From Ignavibacteria bacterium (GTDB taxonomy: Bacteria > Bacteroidota > Ignavibacteria > Kapaibacteriales > UBA4661): DNA of 45,962 nt. The translations under genes were made by a program, and so were the position numbers. Shown here piece by piece: positions 9,172-17,087 of this stretch. The stretch is from contig JACVZY010000049.1 in the NCBI GenBank assembly GCA_014654705.1, forward strand, positions 1 through 45,962. The letters are read 5' to 3'. The notes under the pieces are model-generated. The model was not told where the DNA came from. It saw only the letters and a program-made list of their open reading frames with translations, and did no database searches. Positions within the stretch are counted from its first letter, which is position 1. The number at the start of each line of letters is the position of its first letter.

Positions 9172-9513
9172 TCAAATGAGGTGCACAAGGAATCTGTATA
9201 GTAGCAATGTGAAAATTAACTGAGCCATTACGACCAAAAACAACGCGAACAAAAAAGCAACCAGTTTACGGCGATTTTTTCTGGGCTGTTCCATTACAAG
9301 CTTCTTTACCATTTGCCGTAACAGATTTTGTAATTCCTCTAGTTCGTGTTTTCGACAAGCATATTCATTCTGTGTTTGTAAATGTCGTAAGCTCCCATTT
9401 TCGTACTGTTCCTGTCTTCGTAATAAATAACTAAGCCTTTCAAGCTCTTCTCGATTCAAGAATATGGCTCGACGAATTTCAGGCAAAGTTTGATATGTAG
9501 ATGAAGCATTCAT
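9172..9513 (-). CDS. Small coiled-coil protein with C-terminal membrane helix (paralogue 1)
   Basis: This 113-aa protein is of unrecognised family. Residues ~15-70 are strongly helical and charged (NREELERLSYLLRRQEQ ... HELEELQNLLRQ), consistent with a coiled coil. A basic stretch (RKNRRK) comes before one hydrophobic helix (LVAFLFALFLVVMAQLIFTLLLY) at the C-terminus. The predicted layout is a tail-anchored inner-membrane protein with a cytoplasmic coiled coil. It shares the pattern S-x-RHLQxx(N/D)E with the gene immediately upstream, so the two look like tandem duplicates. They follow the aminotransferase gene closely. Confidence 0.6.
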   Translation of the reverse strand: MNASSTYQTLPEIRRAIFLNREELERLSYLLRRQEQYENGSLRHLQTQNEYACRKHELEELQNLLRQMVKKLVMEQPRKNRRKLVAFLFALFLVVMAQLIFTLLLYRFLVHLI

Positions 9514-9542
9514 CTTGATTTTTGACTTTGAGGTGAATTCAA

Positions 9543-9893
9543 TTATTTCAGGGCAGCGCCGAAAATGAAGTCAATAAGCCTATACCCCCAATATAGATAG
9601 AGCGTTAAATAGAGCATAGAAAAAATGCCTACTAACAATATCAGTAAACGTACTACTCTTAGCGCAGGACTTTGGTGTGAATGTATTGTAGCTTCTCCAA
9701 CTATTGCTTGAAGTCTATCCACTTCCCGTTTTGCAAGTAAATGTTCATCAAGCACTTGAAGATGCCGAGCGCTTCCCGGTTCAGATTCTTTCAGGCGGAT
9801 GAGCTCCGCCGTAAGGACACTGAATTTATTATGAGCAGCCCACATTTCTTGCCGCAATTCCGACGCGGTTTTGGATTCTTGCCCCGAAGCCAT
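9543..9893 (-). CDS. Small coiled-coil membrane protein (paralogue 2)
   Basis: This 116-aa protein is counted from the ATG at 9893, 4 bases after the stop of the aminotransferase gene; an ATG at 9956 would overlap that gene by 59 bases and is less likely. Helical residues ELRQEMWAAHNKFSVLTAEL and SARHLQVLDEHLLAKREVDRL are followed by a hydrophobic segment (VVRLLILLVGIFSMLYLTLYLYW). The region around SARHLQ aligns with SLRHLQ of the next gene. The function is unknown. Its tight spacing suggests cotranscription with the dideoxysugar genes. Confidence 0.6.
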   Translation of the reverse strand: MASGQESKTASELRQEMWAAHNKFSVLTAELIRLKESEPGSARHLQVLDEHLLAKREVDRLQAIVGEATIHSHQSPALRVVRLLILLVGIFSMLYLTLYLYWGYRLIDFIFGAALK

Positions 9894-9897
9894 ACGT

Positions 9898-11013
9898 TTA
9901 GCCTTTTTGTGCAAAAAACGCCTTGATAACCTCCACAACCCGCTCCACTTGACCATCGGTCAACCCCGGAAATATCGGCAGCGAAAGGCACGTCTGGGCG
10001 ATTTCCTCTGCAAGCGGGAATTGCCCTTGCTTCCAGCCTTTGTCGCTGTATGCTTCTTGCAAATGCGGCGGTACGGGGTAGTGAATCATTGTGCCGATGC
10101 CGTTTTGCGTCAGGAACTCTTGCAAGGCATCGCGCTTCTTCGAGCGGATAACATAGAGGTGAAAGACGGACGTTGCATTGTCAGCAACCACAGGCGTAAT
10201 CACGTCACCCACGCCCTGAAGAAGTTCCGTGTAAAGCGCGGCAATGCGCTCGCGCTCGGCGTTGTCATTGTAGAGCGAGGGGAGTTTTGTGAGGAGTAGT
10301 GCGGCTTGCAGCTCATCCAGACGAGAATTGAAGCCCAGCACTTCGTTGTAGTATTTTTTGTGCGAGCCGTAATTACGCCACGAGCGGGCGCTTTTGTCGT
10401 ACTCGGCGCTGTTGGTCGTCATTGCGCCTGCATCGCCCAAAGCACCCAGATTTTTGCCGGGATAAAAACTCGTGCCGTTGATATGCCCAAAACTGCCCGT
10501 CGGTCTGCCGTTGTAGAAAGCGCCTTGCGATTGGGCGTTGTCTTCTATCACATACAAACCGTGCTTTTCGGCGATAGCCATAATCGCATCCATCTCACTG
10601 GCTTGCCCATAGAGATGCACCGGCATAATGACCTTCGTGCGCGGCGTGATGGCGGATTCGATAAGGTCAGGATTGATGTTGTATGTTGCTGCGCGAGGTT
10701 CGACGGGAACAGGCGTTGCGCCCACAAACGAGGAAGCAAGCATCGTGGCGATGTAGGTATTCGAGGGCACAATCACCTCGTCGCCCGCACCCACACCCAA
10801 GACTTTAAGCGCAATGTGCAGCGCGTCCAAGCCGTTAGCAACGCCGATAGCATGGGCAGTACCGGAGAATTTCGCATATTCTTCTTCAAAGGCAGCGACG
10901 TTTTTGCCTAAAATAAACCAACCGCTATGGAGAACGTCCGTAAAAGCGCGTTGGAGTTCGGTTTCAAGCGACAGGTTAATCGCTTTGAGGTCGAGAAAAG
11001 GGATTTGTTGCAT
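9898..11013 (-). CDS. DegT/DnrJ/EryC1 sugar aminotransferase (FdtB/QdtB type)
   Basis: This 371-aa PLP-dependent transaminase would convert a dTDP-3-keto-6-deoxyhexose to the 3-amino sugar with glutamate as donor. The PLP lysine is K187 in [16 protein letters not shown]; the pyridine-binding Asp is D158 in [11 protein letters not shown]. The start [13 protein letters not shown] and the end [16 protein letters not shown] are characteristic. The gene lies 61 bases downstream of an FdtA-type isomerase gene, which would make its substrate, and this supports the 3-amino specificity. Whether the product has galacto (Fuc3N) or gluco (Qui3N) configuration cannot be told. Confidence 0.88.
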   Translation of the reverse strand: MQQIPFLDLKAINLSLETELQRAFTDVLHSGWFILGKNVAAFEEEYAKFSGTAHAIGVANGLDALHIALKVLGVGAGDEVIVPSNTYIATMLASSFVGATPVPVEPRAATYNINPDLIESAITPRTKVIMPVHLYGQASEMDAIMAIAEKHGLYVIEDNAQSQGAFYNGRPTGSFGHINGTSFYPGKNLGALGDAGAMTTNSAEYDKSARSWRNYGSHKKYYNEVLGFNSRLDELQAALLLTKLPSLYNDNAERERIAALYTELLQGVGDVITPVVADNATSVFHLYVIRSKKRDALQEFLTQNGIGTMIHYPVPPHLQEAYSDKGWKQGQFPLAEEIAQTCLSLPIFPGLTDGQVERVVEVIKAFFAQKG

Positions 11014-11074
11014 GGGGAATGTAATTGTAAGAAAACACTATGAATTATGCAAATCACGTCGTAGATAGTGTTTT

Positions 11075-11497
11075 TCAATAAGCATTTGTTCGTTTAGCGT
11101 GTACAAAATCGTCATAATTGCGGTAATAATCATCTTCCGAATAATGATTCGATGCCAAGACAAACAGCACCGCGCCTGACGAAAAATTCACCAGTTCGCG
11201 CCAAATCATCGTCGGCACGTATAGCCCGTGATATGGGCGATTTAGCGTCACCGTCTTGCGTTGCCGCCCGTCGTCCAGCATCACATCGAAGCTGCCCGAC
11301 ATTGCGATAATAAGCTGCTGCAAATCCTTATGCGCATGACCGCCTCTTTCGGCTCCGCCCGGCACATCATAGAGGTAATATGCCCGCGCAAGCGGAAAGG
11401 GGATATGCCGATCGCTCTCCACAAAAGAGAGACTGCCGCGCATATCCTCACCAATGGTGGGCAAGTTGATAATAGATGTATCGTGTATGGAGGTCAT
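11075..11497 (-). CDS. dTDP-4-oxo-6-deoxyglucose 3,4-ketoisomerase, FdtA/WxcM type (copy A)
   Basis: This is a 140-aa cupin-fold enzyme of the WxcM/FdtA group. Members move the keto group of dTDP-4-keto-6-deoxyglucose from C4 to C3. The motif DVPGGAERGGHAHKDLQQ carries both histidines of the catalytic HxH pair. Other conserved parts are GSFDVMLDDG, NRPYHGLYVPTMIWREL and the C-terminal ASNHYSEDDYYRNYDDF. It is the first gene of a probable operon with the FdtB-type transaminase and the two small membrane proteins. Two further homologues lie at 32.0-32.9 kb. Confidence 0.88.
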   Translation of the reverse strand: MTSIHDTSIINLPTIGEDMRGSLSFVESDRHIPFPLARAYYLYDVPGGAERGGHAHKDLQQLIIAMSGSFDVMLDDGRQRKTVTLNRPYHGLYVPTMIWRELVNFSSGAVLFVLASNHYSEDDYYRNYDDFVHAKRTNAY

Positions 11498-11542
11498 AAT
11501 TTCGGGGATTCTCTATGATGTAGCGTTATCAACGAAGATAAG

Positions 11543-11675
11543 GACTGGGATTGTATGGGATTTTGAGGATTTCTGGGATAAAAAAACATCTCCGTAATCT
11601 CAGTAATTCCAGCTCGGTCATCTATCAAGAAATCTCAATATCTCCTCAACCCCAGTAATTTCAGTAATCCCAGTC
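11543..11675. repeat. Intergenic element with GACTGGGATT/AATCCCAGTC ends and CAGTAAT repeats
   Basis: The gap between two minus-strand genes (11498-11682) holds a 10-bp inverted repeat, GACTGGGATT at 11543-11552 and AATCCCAGTC at 11666-11675. Between them are degenerate GGGATT/CAGTAAT words, such as TCTCAGTAATTCCAG and CCCAGTAATTTCAG. Similar AT(C)CCTG/CAGGGAT-rich stretches occur at 12516-12550 and 35208-35290. This looks like a dispersed degenerate repeat family in gene gaps; there is no coding potential. Confidence 0.5.
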
Positions 11676-11682
11676 AAGTAAT

Positions 11683-12447
11683 CTACTTCCGCACACCCAG
11701 CATCAAATACAAAAGTGGTCGCAAAATCCGCCACCAGTCAATAAACGGTCGGATGTGGGAGTATTTGCGCCCTTGCGTGTTGAGCAATGTTTTTTTGTCA
11801 CTCGGATATGTTTTGGATGTTGCTACTTCCACGAAGCGCCATTTTTTGGATTTGAGGACTTTATAGTGCAGATACGTTTCAAGCTCGTAGGTATCAAGCC
11901 ATTCTTGCCAAATGTTGATAGCGGGGTCATCGAAAATTTCCACTTTGTAAGCACGGAAGCCGTCAAGCGCATCAGTGCAGCGTTTTCCGGTCAAAATGCT
12001 AAACATGAGCGCATGAACTTTCACCATCACGAGACGAAAAAGCGGCGTGTGCGCTCGGCGGCGTTCTTCTGCCATCCCTTGCAAATACCGCGACCCTTGC
12101 ACGTAATCTGCTTTTCCGCTTAGTATTGGCTCAAATAAAAATGGTATTTCTTCGGGATGATTTTTATTGTTACCGGGAATAATGGCAACTGCTTTGAAGC
12201 CATGTTCACGAGCGTATTCGATACAATTTTTGATAGCTTTGCCCACACCGCGATTGGGGTTCGTGCGAATGACGGGAAAAGTAAATTTGTCTAAGCAAGC
12301 ATCCGAGCCATCGGTAGAGCCATCTACATGGACGACAACCGAATACGGCGCATTTTCGGGAAATTTTTTCAGCGTTAGTTCGAGGTCGTCCCCGTTATTG
12401 TACGTTACCAGTCCTACGATGCAGTCTTTATACGTGAGAGCGTTCAT
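11683..12447 (-). CDS. Family 2 glycosyltransferase with atypical acidic motif
   Basis: This 254-aa GT-A fold enzyme resembles polyprenyl-phosphate sugar transferases. The N-terminal nucleotide-sugar part is VGLVTYNNGDDLELTL ... VVVHVDGSTDGSD. At the position of the usual metal-binding DxD the sequence reads IIPGNNKNHPEEI, without aspartates. The QGSRYL motif and the following CTDALDGFRAY, in the place of the usual DCxSGFR, are present. The C-terminus is basic and amphipathic (IRPFIDWWRILRPLLYLMLG), which suggests peripheral membrane association. It lies in the neighbourhood of the dideoxysugar genes, so a role in surface-glycan assembly is plausible. Donor and acceptor are unknown. Confidence 0.8.
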   Translation of the reverse strand: MNALTYKDCIVGLVTYNNGDDLELTLKKFPENAPYSVVVHVDGSTDGSDACLDKFTFPVIRTNPNRGVGKAIKNCIEYAREHGFKAVAIIPGNNKNHPEEIPFLFEPILSGKADYVQGSRYLQGMAEERRRAHTPLFRLVMVKVHALMFSILTGKRCTDALDGFRAYKVEIFDDPAINIWQEWLDTYELETYLHYKVLKSKKWRFVEVATSKTYPSDKKTLLNTQGRKYSHIRPFIDWWRILRPLLYLMLGVRK

Positions 12448-12515
12448 GCGGGTTGCGTTTGGTTTGGGGTTTTCTAAAGCACAAATCTACGGAATTTTTA
12501 TGAGAGCAGAACGCC

Positions 12516-12550
12516 GATTTGTAGGATTTTCAGGATGATATGGATTCCTG
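12516..12550. repeat. Short GGATT/CCTG-type intergenic repeat
   Basis: Downstream of the permease gene, GATTTGTAGGATTTTCAGG is followed by CAGGA (12531-12535) and its complement TCCTG (12546-12550). It resembles the degenerate CAGGGAT/ATCCCTG elements at 11.5 and 35.2 kb. Confidence 0.4.
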
Positions 12551-12560
12551 CGAAAAATGT

Positions 12561-13352
12561 CTATCTAAGCATTGGCACAAGCACATCATACCCGAAGCGC
12601 AGAATGAGCGCGGCGACAATCACCAAAAAGACAATGCGCACAAAACCGCTTCCGCGCAAAATAGCCATCCGGCTCCCTAAAAACGACCCCGCCATATTGC
12701 AGAGCATCATCGGCAAGGCAATTTCGTAGCGAACAAAACCACCATTCACAAAGAACATGAGCGATGACGCATCAGCAATAACATTCACAATCTTGCTCAT
12801 CGCAGAGGCATTCAAAAAGCTATACCCTACAATGCTTACAAAACCAAACACCAGCAAACTTCCCGTGCCGGGACCAACGAATCCGTTGTAAAACCCCGTC
12901 GCAGCACCAACGGCAAAGCAGACCGCCAACAGCATTGCCGCATCGTATCGCATGATATTTTCTTGCCCCAAATCTTTACGGCGATAGGTATAGAGCGCTA
13001 TGGAAGCCATTAGCACGAGAATAATTGGTTTGAGCGTAGATGCGGGCAGCAAACTCGAAAATTTTGCACCAAGAAAGGACATCACTGCTGCTCCCACACC
13101 GGCGGCAAGTACGGTTCGCCAAGGAATAGCGACACTTCGGGCATATTGCACCGCCGCGACGCTTGTTCCCATTACCGATGCAAAACGATTTGTACCAATC
13201 ACTGCCGGAACAGGAAACTGCGGGAACAAAATAAACAGCGCTGGAACTTGCACCAAACCGCCACCACCAACAATCGAATCTACAAATCCTGCAAGAAATG
13301 CTGCCAACGAAGCAAGAAGAATATCAGCTAGGGGCAAGGAAATATCAGGCAT
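12561..13352 (-). CDS. TauE/SafE (TSUP) family membrane permease
   Basis: This 263-aa protein has about eight hydrophobic helices and the two half-repeats of the TSUP family. The first half contains AAFLAGFVDSIVGGGGLVQVPALF and ends in GTNRFASVMGTSVAA. The second half contains GAATGFYNGFVGPGTGSLLVFGFV and LNASAMSKIVNVIA. Family members export or import small organic sulfonates, sulfite or thiosulfate. No sulfur-metabolism gene is nearby to fix the substrate. It is transcribed away from lpxK across a 135-bp divergent gap. Confidence 0.88.
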   Translation of the reverse strand: MPDISLPLADILLASLAAFLAGFVDSIVGGGGLVQVPALFILFPQFPVPAVIGTNRFASVMGTSVAAVQYARSVAIPWRTVLAAGVGAAVMSFLGAKFSSLLPASTLKPIILVLMASIALYTYRRKDLGQENIMRYDAAMLLAVCFAVGAATGFYNGFVGPGTGSLLVFGFVSIVGYSFLNASAMSKIVNVIADASSLMFFVNGGFVRYEIALPMMLCNMAGSFLGSRMAILRGSGFVRIVFLVIVAALILRFGYDVLVPMLR

Positions 13353-13444
13353 AACGAATATAATGTTGGTGAAGCTAATATAATGGCAATCACAAAATAC
13401 GAAGCAGAAAACAATTTATTCCCGACGATAACAAATGTTTTTTA

Positions 13445-13452
13445 TAGCTTTG
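13445..13452 (+). promoter_or_regulatory. Candidate -7 element (TAnnTTTG) for lpxK
   Basis: TAGCTTTG lies 36 bases before the lpxK ATG, in the divergent gap with the TSUP gene, and matches the Bacteroidota -7 consensus TAnnTTTG. No good TTTG box is seen at the expected distance upstream, so the call is tentative. Confidence 0.35.
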
Positions 13453-13487
13453 TTTGAAGTTTTTTCGACAACAGATTTAGCCGCACT

Positions 13488-14522
13488 ATGAACTTTTTGC
13501 TGAATGCCGCTTCTTCACTCTACGGCAAAGCCGTCACTTTGCGCAATCACCGCTTTGATAAAGGCTTGACTCGTATTAACCGTGCAGAGGTTCCTGTTAT
13601 CAGCGTAGGCAACATATCGGCAGGCGGAACAGGAAAAACACCGTTCACGCAAGCATTGGTAAGGCTTTTGCAGGAGAAACTCCCACAGGAGCGCCCCGCA
13701 ATCGTGTCTCGCGGTTACGGGCGCACAACACGCGGTGGGCTTGTCATCTCCAATGGCTCACAAATACTTGTTCCCGATGCCAACCGCGCCGGAGACGAAG
13801 CGCTGCTTCATGCACTCACACTCGCGGGAACACCTGTCATTGTCCACGAGAAGCGTTTTGAAGGCAGCCGAATGGCAGTGCGAGACTGCGGCGCGACGTG
13901 CGTTGTGCTGGATGATGGCTTCCAGCATCGGCATTTGCACAGAGATTTGGATATTGTGCTCATAGATGCCGCAACTCTCGAAAATACAAATCTTCTTCCA
14001 GCAGGGCGTTTACGCGAACCGCTTCATTCCTTATCCCGTGCGGATGTGGTGTGCTTTATGAACGGTGCGAAGTCGCACGACACTTTTCACGCAGTTTATA
14101 GTTTGCTCCGAGCAGACACTCTTTTGCTTACGGCAGAAGTCCGTGCTACGCGCCTCACCAACACTATCACAAACGAAGCAGTGTCCCCGAATACACGTGT
14201 TTGTGGGGTTTCCGGCATTGCCAATCCAACGCGGTTTCATGCGTCTTTGCAAGAAAAAAGTATGGAAATCGCTTCGGCTCTGGTCTTCGGCGACCATGTC
14301 CGGTACAGTCTGCGCCACGTGCAGCAGATAGCACAAACGGCTCGAAGCCATAGGATAAGCGTCATTGCGACCACCGAAAAAGACCTCGTAAAACTTCGCG
14401 CCTTTAGTGATATATTTGCATCGGCAGGGCTTACGCTTGCGGTGCTGCCCATTCGGTGTACGATAGAGCAAGGCAAGAATGCCTTTTGTGAGCGTGTTTC
14501 CGTACTACTATCCTCACGATAA
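13488..14522 (+). CDS. lpxK: Tetraacyldisaccharide 4'-kinase LpxK
   Basis: LpxK phosphorylates the 4' position of the lipid A precursor disaccharide at the inner membrane, a step of the Raetz pathway. This shows a Gram-negative outer membrane. The protein is 344 aa with Walker A GNISAGGTGKTPF at 41-53. Other family blocks are VSRGYGR, GDEALLHAL, and the catalytic DDGFQHRHLHRDLDIVLID. The N-terminal hydrophobic region (MNFLLNAASSLYGKAV) is the usual membrane anchor. A peptidase C26 gene follows after 39 bases on the same strand. Other lpx genes are not in the window. Confidence 0.95.
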   Translation: MNFLLNAASSLYGKAVTLRNHRFDKGLTRINRAEVPVISVGNISAGGTGKTPFTQALVRLLQEKLPQERPAIVSRGYGRTTRGGLVISNGSQILVPDANRAGDEALLHALTLAGTPVIVHEKRFEGSRMAVRDCGATCVVLDDGFQHRHLHRDLDIVLIDAATLENTNLLPAGRLREPLHSLSRADVVCFMNGAKSHDTFHAVYSLLRADTLLLTAEVRATRLTNTITNEAVSPNTRVCGVSGIANPTRFHASLQEKSMEIASALVFGDHVRYSLRHVQQIAQTARSHRISVIATTEKDLVKLRAFSDIFASAGLTLAVLPIRCTIEQGKNAFCERVSVLLSSR

Positions 14523-14561
14523 CCCACGAACCATTCCACTTCACCTTGAACATAAAGTATT

Positions 14562-15302
14562 ATGAAAATTGGCATTTCCAAAGCGAGCGGCTCCCTCAAT
14601 TATGAGAAATATGAAGAATGGCTGCGAGTGGCTGACCCGCGTGTGAGCGTCATTGACCTTTCTCTTCTGCCAATCGAACCCGCACTTTCAGTACTCGAAT
14701 CTTGTGCAGGATTGGTGCTGACGGGTGGACCAGACGTAAATCCTGCACGATACGGCAAAGAGTCAGAGCTTGGACGCTGCTCTATCGATTCGGAACGCGA
14801 TGATTTTGAACTGGCGTTGTATGCGAAAGCAAAGGAACTCAAGATGCCTGTTTTTGCGGTATGCAGAGGTGCGCAGTTGGTCAATGTTGCCGAGGGCGGG
14901 ACGCTTGTGATTGACATTCCCACCGACACCAATGCCACGAACGAACACGCCCGCATTAAGGATACTGACGGCGAACATAACATCATTCTTCAGTCCGGCT
15001 CCATTCTCACCAAAATCACGGGTGAAATCGAGGGGACAGTTAATAGCGCACACCATCAGGCAGTGGAGCGGCTTGGCGAAGGTTTACGCATTAGCGCTAT
15101 CTCGGATGACGGAATTAACGAGGCAATTGAGTGGAATGATTTTTCTGAACGGTCATTTTTGATTGGCGTACAATGGCATCCGGAGCGAATGAATTATGCG
15201 AATCCGTTTTCTATTGCGCTGGCACGCCACTTTTTGTTTGAAGCCGAATCGTACAAACTCCTGCTCAAGCGAGGCGAACACACCACTCAACCAAGTGCCT
15301 AA
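14562..15302 (+). CDS. Gamma-glutamyl-GABA hydrolase-like class I amidotransferase (peptidase C26)
   Basis: This 246-aa protein is of the PuuD-like group, which hydrolyses gamma-glutamyl amides. The triad is visible: Cys101 in FAVCRGAQLVNV, and a His-Pro-Glu in GVQWHPERM. LVLTGGPDVNPARYG is the typical oxyanion and substrate loop, and NSAHHQAVERLG is another family block. It is 39 bases after lpxK and may be cotranscribed. No putrescine-pathway genes accompany it, so the true substrate is open. Confidence 0.87.
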   Translation: MKIGISKASGSLNYEKYEEWLRVADPRVSVIDLSLLPIEPALSVLESCAGLVLTGGPDVNPARYGKESELGRCSIDSERDDFELALYAKAKELKMPVFAVCRGAQLVNVAEGGTLVIDIPTDTNATNEHARIKDTDGEHNIILQSGSILTKITGEIEGTVNSAHHQAVERLGEGLRISAISDDGINEAIEWNDFSERSFLIGVQWHPERMNYANPFSIALARHFLFEAESYKLLLKRGEHTTQPSA

Positions 15303-15377
15303 GCCATGTGCAATACTCAGCGTAACTCCCTGAGAAAAAACTTTTTACGGAAGTATTTCCTTTCACTCATTTTTTTG

Positions 15378-15385
15378 TATTTTTG
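15378..15385 (+). promoter_or_regulatory. Candidate -7 element (TAnnTTTG) for the DUF3127 gene
   Basis: TATTTTTG lies 66 bases before the ATG in an AT-rich gap. A TTTC (15356-15359), one mismatch from the -33 TTTG, is 18 bases upstream. An AAGGAT at 15441-15446 is a plausible ribosome binding site for the gene. Confidence 0.4.
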
Positions 15386-15451
15386 CGACTTGCACGGTAA
15401 TTAGGTAATTATTTCTTTTTTCTTGTTTTAATCTCTCTCGAAGGATTTTCT

Positions 15452-15829
15452 ATGTTGTATGAAGCATTCGGCAAACTCCACGAACTGTTCGATGAACAGC
15501 AGGTAACCGAAAAATTCCGCAAGCGTGAGTTTGTCGTTGAAATTGAAGATGGTAACTATCCTCAATACGTCAAATTTCAACTCACGCAGGATAAATGCTC
15601 CGCACTGAACTCGTTCCAAAAAGGCGATAAAATCAAAGTCGTCTTCGGACTTTCCGGGCGCGAGGGCAAATCTCGTGATGGTAATACGGTATATTACACC
15701 AATTTGGGTGCATGGAAATTGGAGAAAATTGACGGCGGCGCTCCCACATCAGCAGCACCGAACCGCTCTGCAGCCGCGGCATCCACTCACGATGCACCTC
15801 CGCCAGATGACGATGATATTCCATTCTAA
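15452..15829 (+). CDS. DUF3127 protein with SSB-like acidic C-terminal tip
   Basis: This 125-aa protein matches the Bacteroidota DUF3127 family, a probable OB fold. Its core is FRKREFVVEIEDGNYPQYVKFQLTQ split over strands, then KGDKIKVVFGLSGREGK and VYYTNLGAWKLEKI. A low-complexity Ala/Ser/Pro linker leads to a C-terminus DDDDIPF. That tip is the same as that of bacterial single-stranded DNA-binding protein, which docks repair and replication partners. The inference is a nucleic-acid-related role, perhaps competing for or sharing SSB partner proteins. AAGGAT sits well placed before the ATG. The gene is monocistronic, with its own promoter-like box and strong terminator. Confidence 0.87.
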   Translation: MLYEAFGKLHELFDEQQVTEKFRKREFVVEIEDGNYPQYVKFQLTQDKCSALNSFQKGDKIKVVFGLSGREGKSRDGNTVYYTNLGAWKLEKIDGGAPTSAAPNRSAAAASTHDAPPPDDDDIPF

Positions 15830-15854
15830 GCCTCGGTAAACAAAGCATAATGCA

Positions 15855-15895
15855 GACAGGAAACCCGCACAGAAACGTCGTTTCCTGTCTTTTTT
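15855..15895 (+). terminator. Strong intrinsic terminator after the DUF3127 gene
   Basis: GACAGGAAAC (15855-15864) pairs perfectly with GTTTCCTGTC (15880-15889) over a 15-nt loop, and six T follow (15890-15895). Confidence 0.92.
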
Positions 15896-15921
15896 ATTGG
15901 TGATGCTCTTGATGATGCCCC

Positions 15922-16977
15922 ATGGAAATTCAGCGCAATATTTCTCTCAAACCTTACAATACCTTTGCTCTTGAGGCAAAGGCGGCAGGCTTTTGCACGG
16001 TTTCGACTGTTGAAGAAATACAAACTCTTCTTGCTCAGGAGCGGGAACAAAAAAAATTTCCCTCTCTCTTTATTCTGGGCGGCGGTAGCAATATTCTTTT
16101 CACTGCTAATGTGGAGGCGCTTGTCGTAAAAATAGCACTCAAGGGAACAACTATTCTTCATGAGACGGCAACGACGCTGGACGTAGAAATAGCAGCAGGC
16201 GAAGAGTGGGATAACGCAGTGCAAAACGCCGTAACACAAAACTGGGGCGGTCTGGAAAATCTTTCCCTCATTCCGGGCAGTGTCGGTGCGGCTCCGGTGC
16301 AGAACATCGGTGCATACGGGGTTGAGTTACAAAATGTCCTTGTTAGTGTGCGCGGCATAATGCGCTCTACGGGTGAGAAACGTGAATTGTCATGTGAGGA
16401 ATGTTCCTTTGGCTACCGAGATAGCATTTTTAAGCGAGACCTCCGCGAAAAATTTATTATTACATCCGTTGTGCTCCGCTTACAAAAAAATCCTACTACC
16501 GTAAGCGAACTCTCCGTATCCTACGGAGCACTTGCCGAAGAAATCGAACGCCTTTTTCTCGGAGTTCGCCGCGAAGACTATACCATTCAGCACGTTCGCT
16601 CGGCAGTTTGCTCGGTTCGCCGCTCGAAACTGCCCAATCCTGCTGTTATTGGTAATGCAGGCAGTTTTTTCAAAAATCCGACCGTGCCACATGAAATCTA
16701 TAATCGAATTAAAAGTATATATCCTGAAGTACCTTCTTTTCCAGTCAGTGAAAACCTTGTAAAAATTCCCGCCGGCTGGATGATTGAGCGCTGCGGCTGG
16801 AAAGGCAAGCGCCTCATGCCACAGAGCGACGCTGCTGTTCACGACAAGCAGGCACTGGTACTTGTCAACCACGGCGCAGCGACGGGCGAAGAGATTCTTG
16901 AACTATCGCGACAGATACAGTCATCAGTACAAGAGCATTTTGGGGTGGCACTAGAGACAGAAGTCAATATTTTCTAA
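15922..16977 (+). CDS. murB: UDP-N-acetylenolpyruvoylglucosamine reductase MurB
   Basis: MurB is the FAD/NADPH enzyme that makes UDP-MurNAc in peptidoglycan synthesis. The 351-aa protein is of the longer, type I form. The FAD-binding part shows NTFALEAKAAGF, ILGGGSNILF and SLIPGSVGAAPVQNIGAYG. Catalytic regions are visible: FGYRDSIFK (Arg for the substrate), NAGSFFKNP (the Ser proton donor) and LETEVNIF at the end (the Glu). The start ATG at 15922 fits MEIQRNISLKPYNTFAL. Downstream is a bidirectional terminator shared with the opposing tRNA-like unit. Confidence 0.95.
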   Translation: MEIQRNISLKPYNTFALEAKAAGFCTVSTVEEIQTLLAQEREQKKFPSLFILGGGSNILFTANVEALVVKIALKGTTILHETATTLDVEIAAGEEWDNAVQNAVTQNWGGLENLSLIPGSVGAAPVQNIGAYGVELQNVLVSVRGIMRSTGEKRELSCEECSFGYRDSIFKRDLREKFIITSVVLRLQKNPTTVSELSVSYGALAEEIERLFLGVRREDYTIQHVRSAVCSVRRSKLPNPAVIGNAGSFFKNPTVPHEIYNRIKSIYPEVPSFPVSENLVKIPAGWMIERCGWKGKRLMPQSDAAVHDKQALVLVNHGAATGEEILELSRQIQSSVQEHFGVALETEVNIF

Positions 16978-17030
16978 CGCATTTGATAGGGCATTTGCCA
17001 GAGCACTTACTGACTCATTCGCTCAAGGGC

Positions 17031-17074
17031 AAAAAAAAAACTGCCTACGCCTCTTGGAGGGATATGCAGTTTTT
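17031..17074. terminator. Bidirectional terminator between murB and the tRNA-like pair
   Basis: AAAAACTGC (17036-17044) pairs with GCAGTTTTT (17066-17074), with an inner CCTC/GAGG helix (17051-17054, 17058-17061) separated by a symmetric internal loop. On the minus strand the stem is followed by a continuous run of U (17040 down to 17031), a very good intrinsic terminator for the tRNA-like transcript. On the plus strand it ends murB transcription with a 5-base U-tract. Confidence 0.8.
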
Positions 17075-17087
17075 GCGTTACGAGAGC

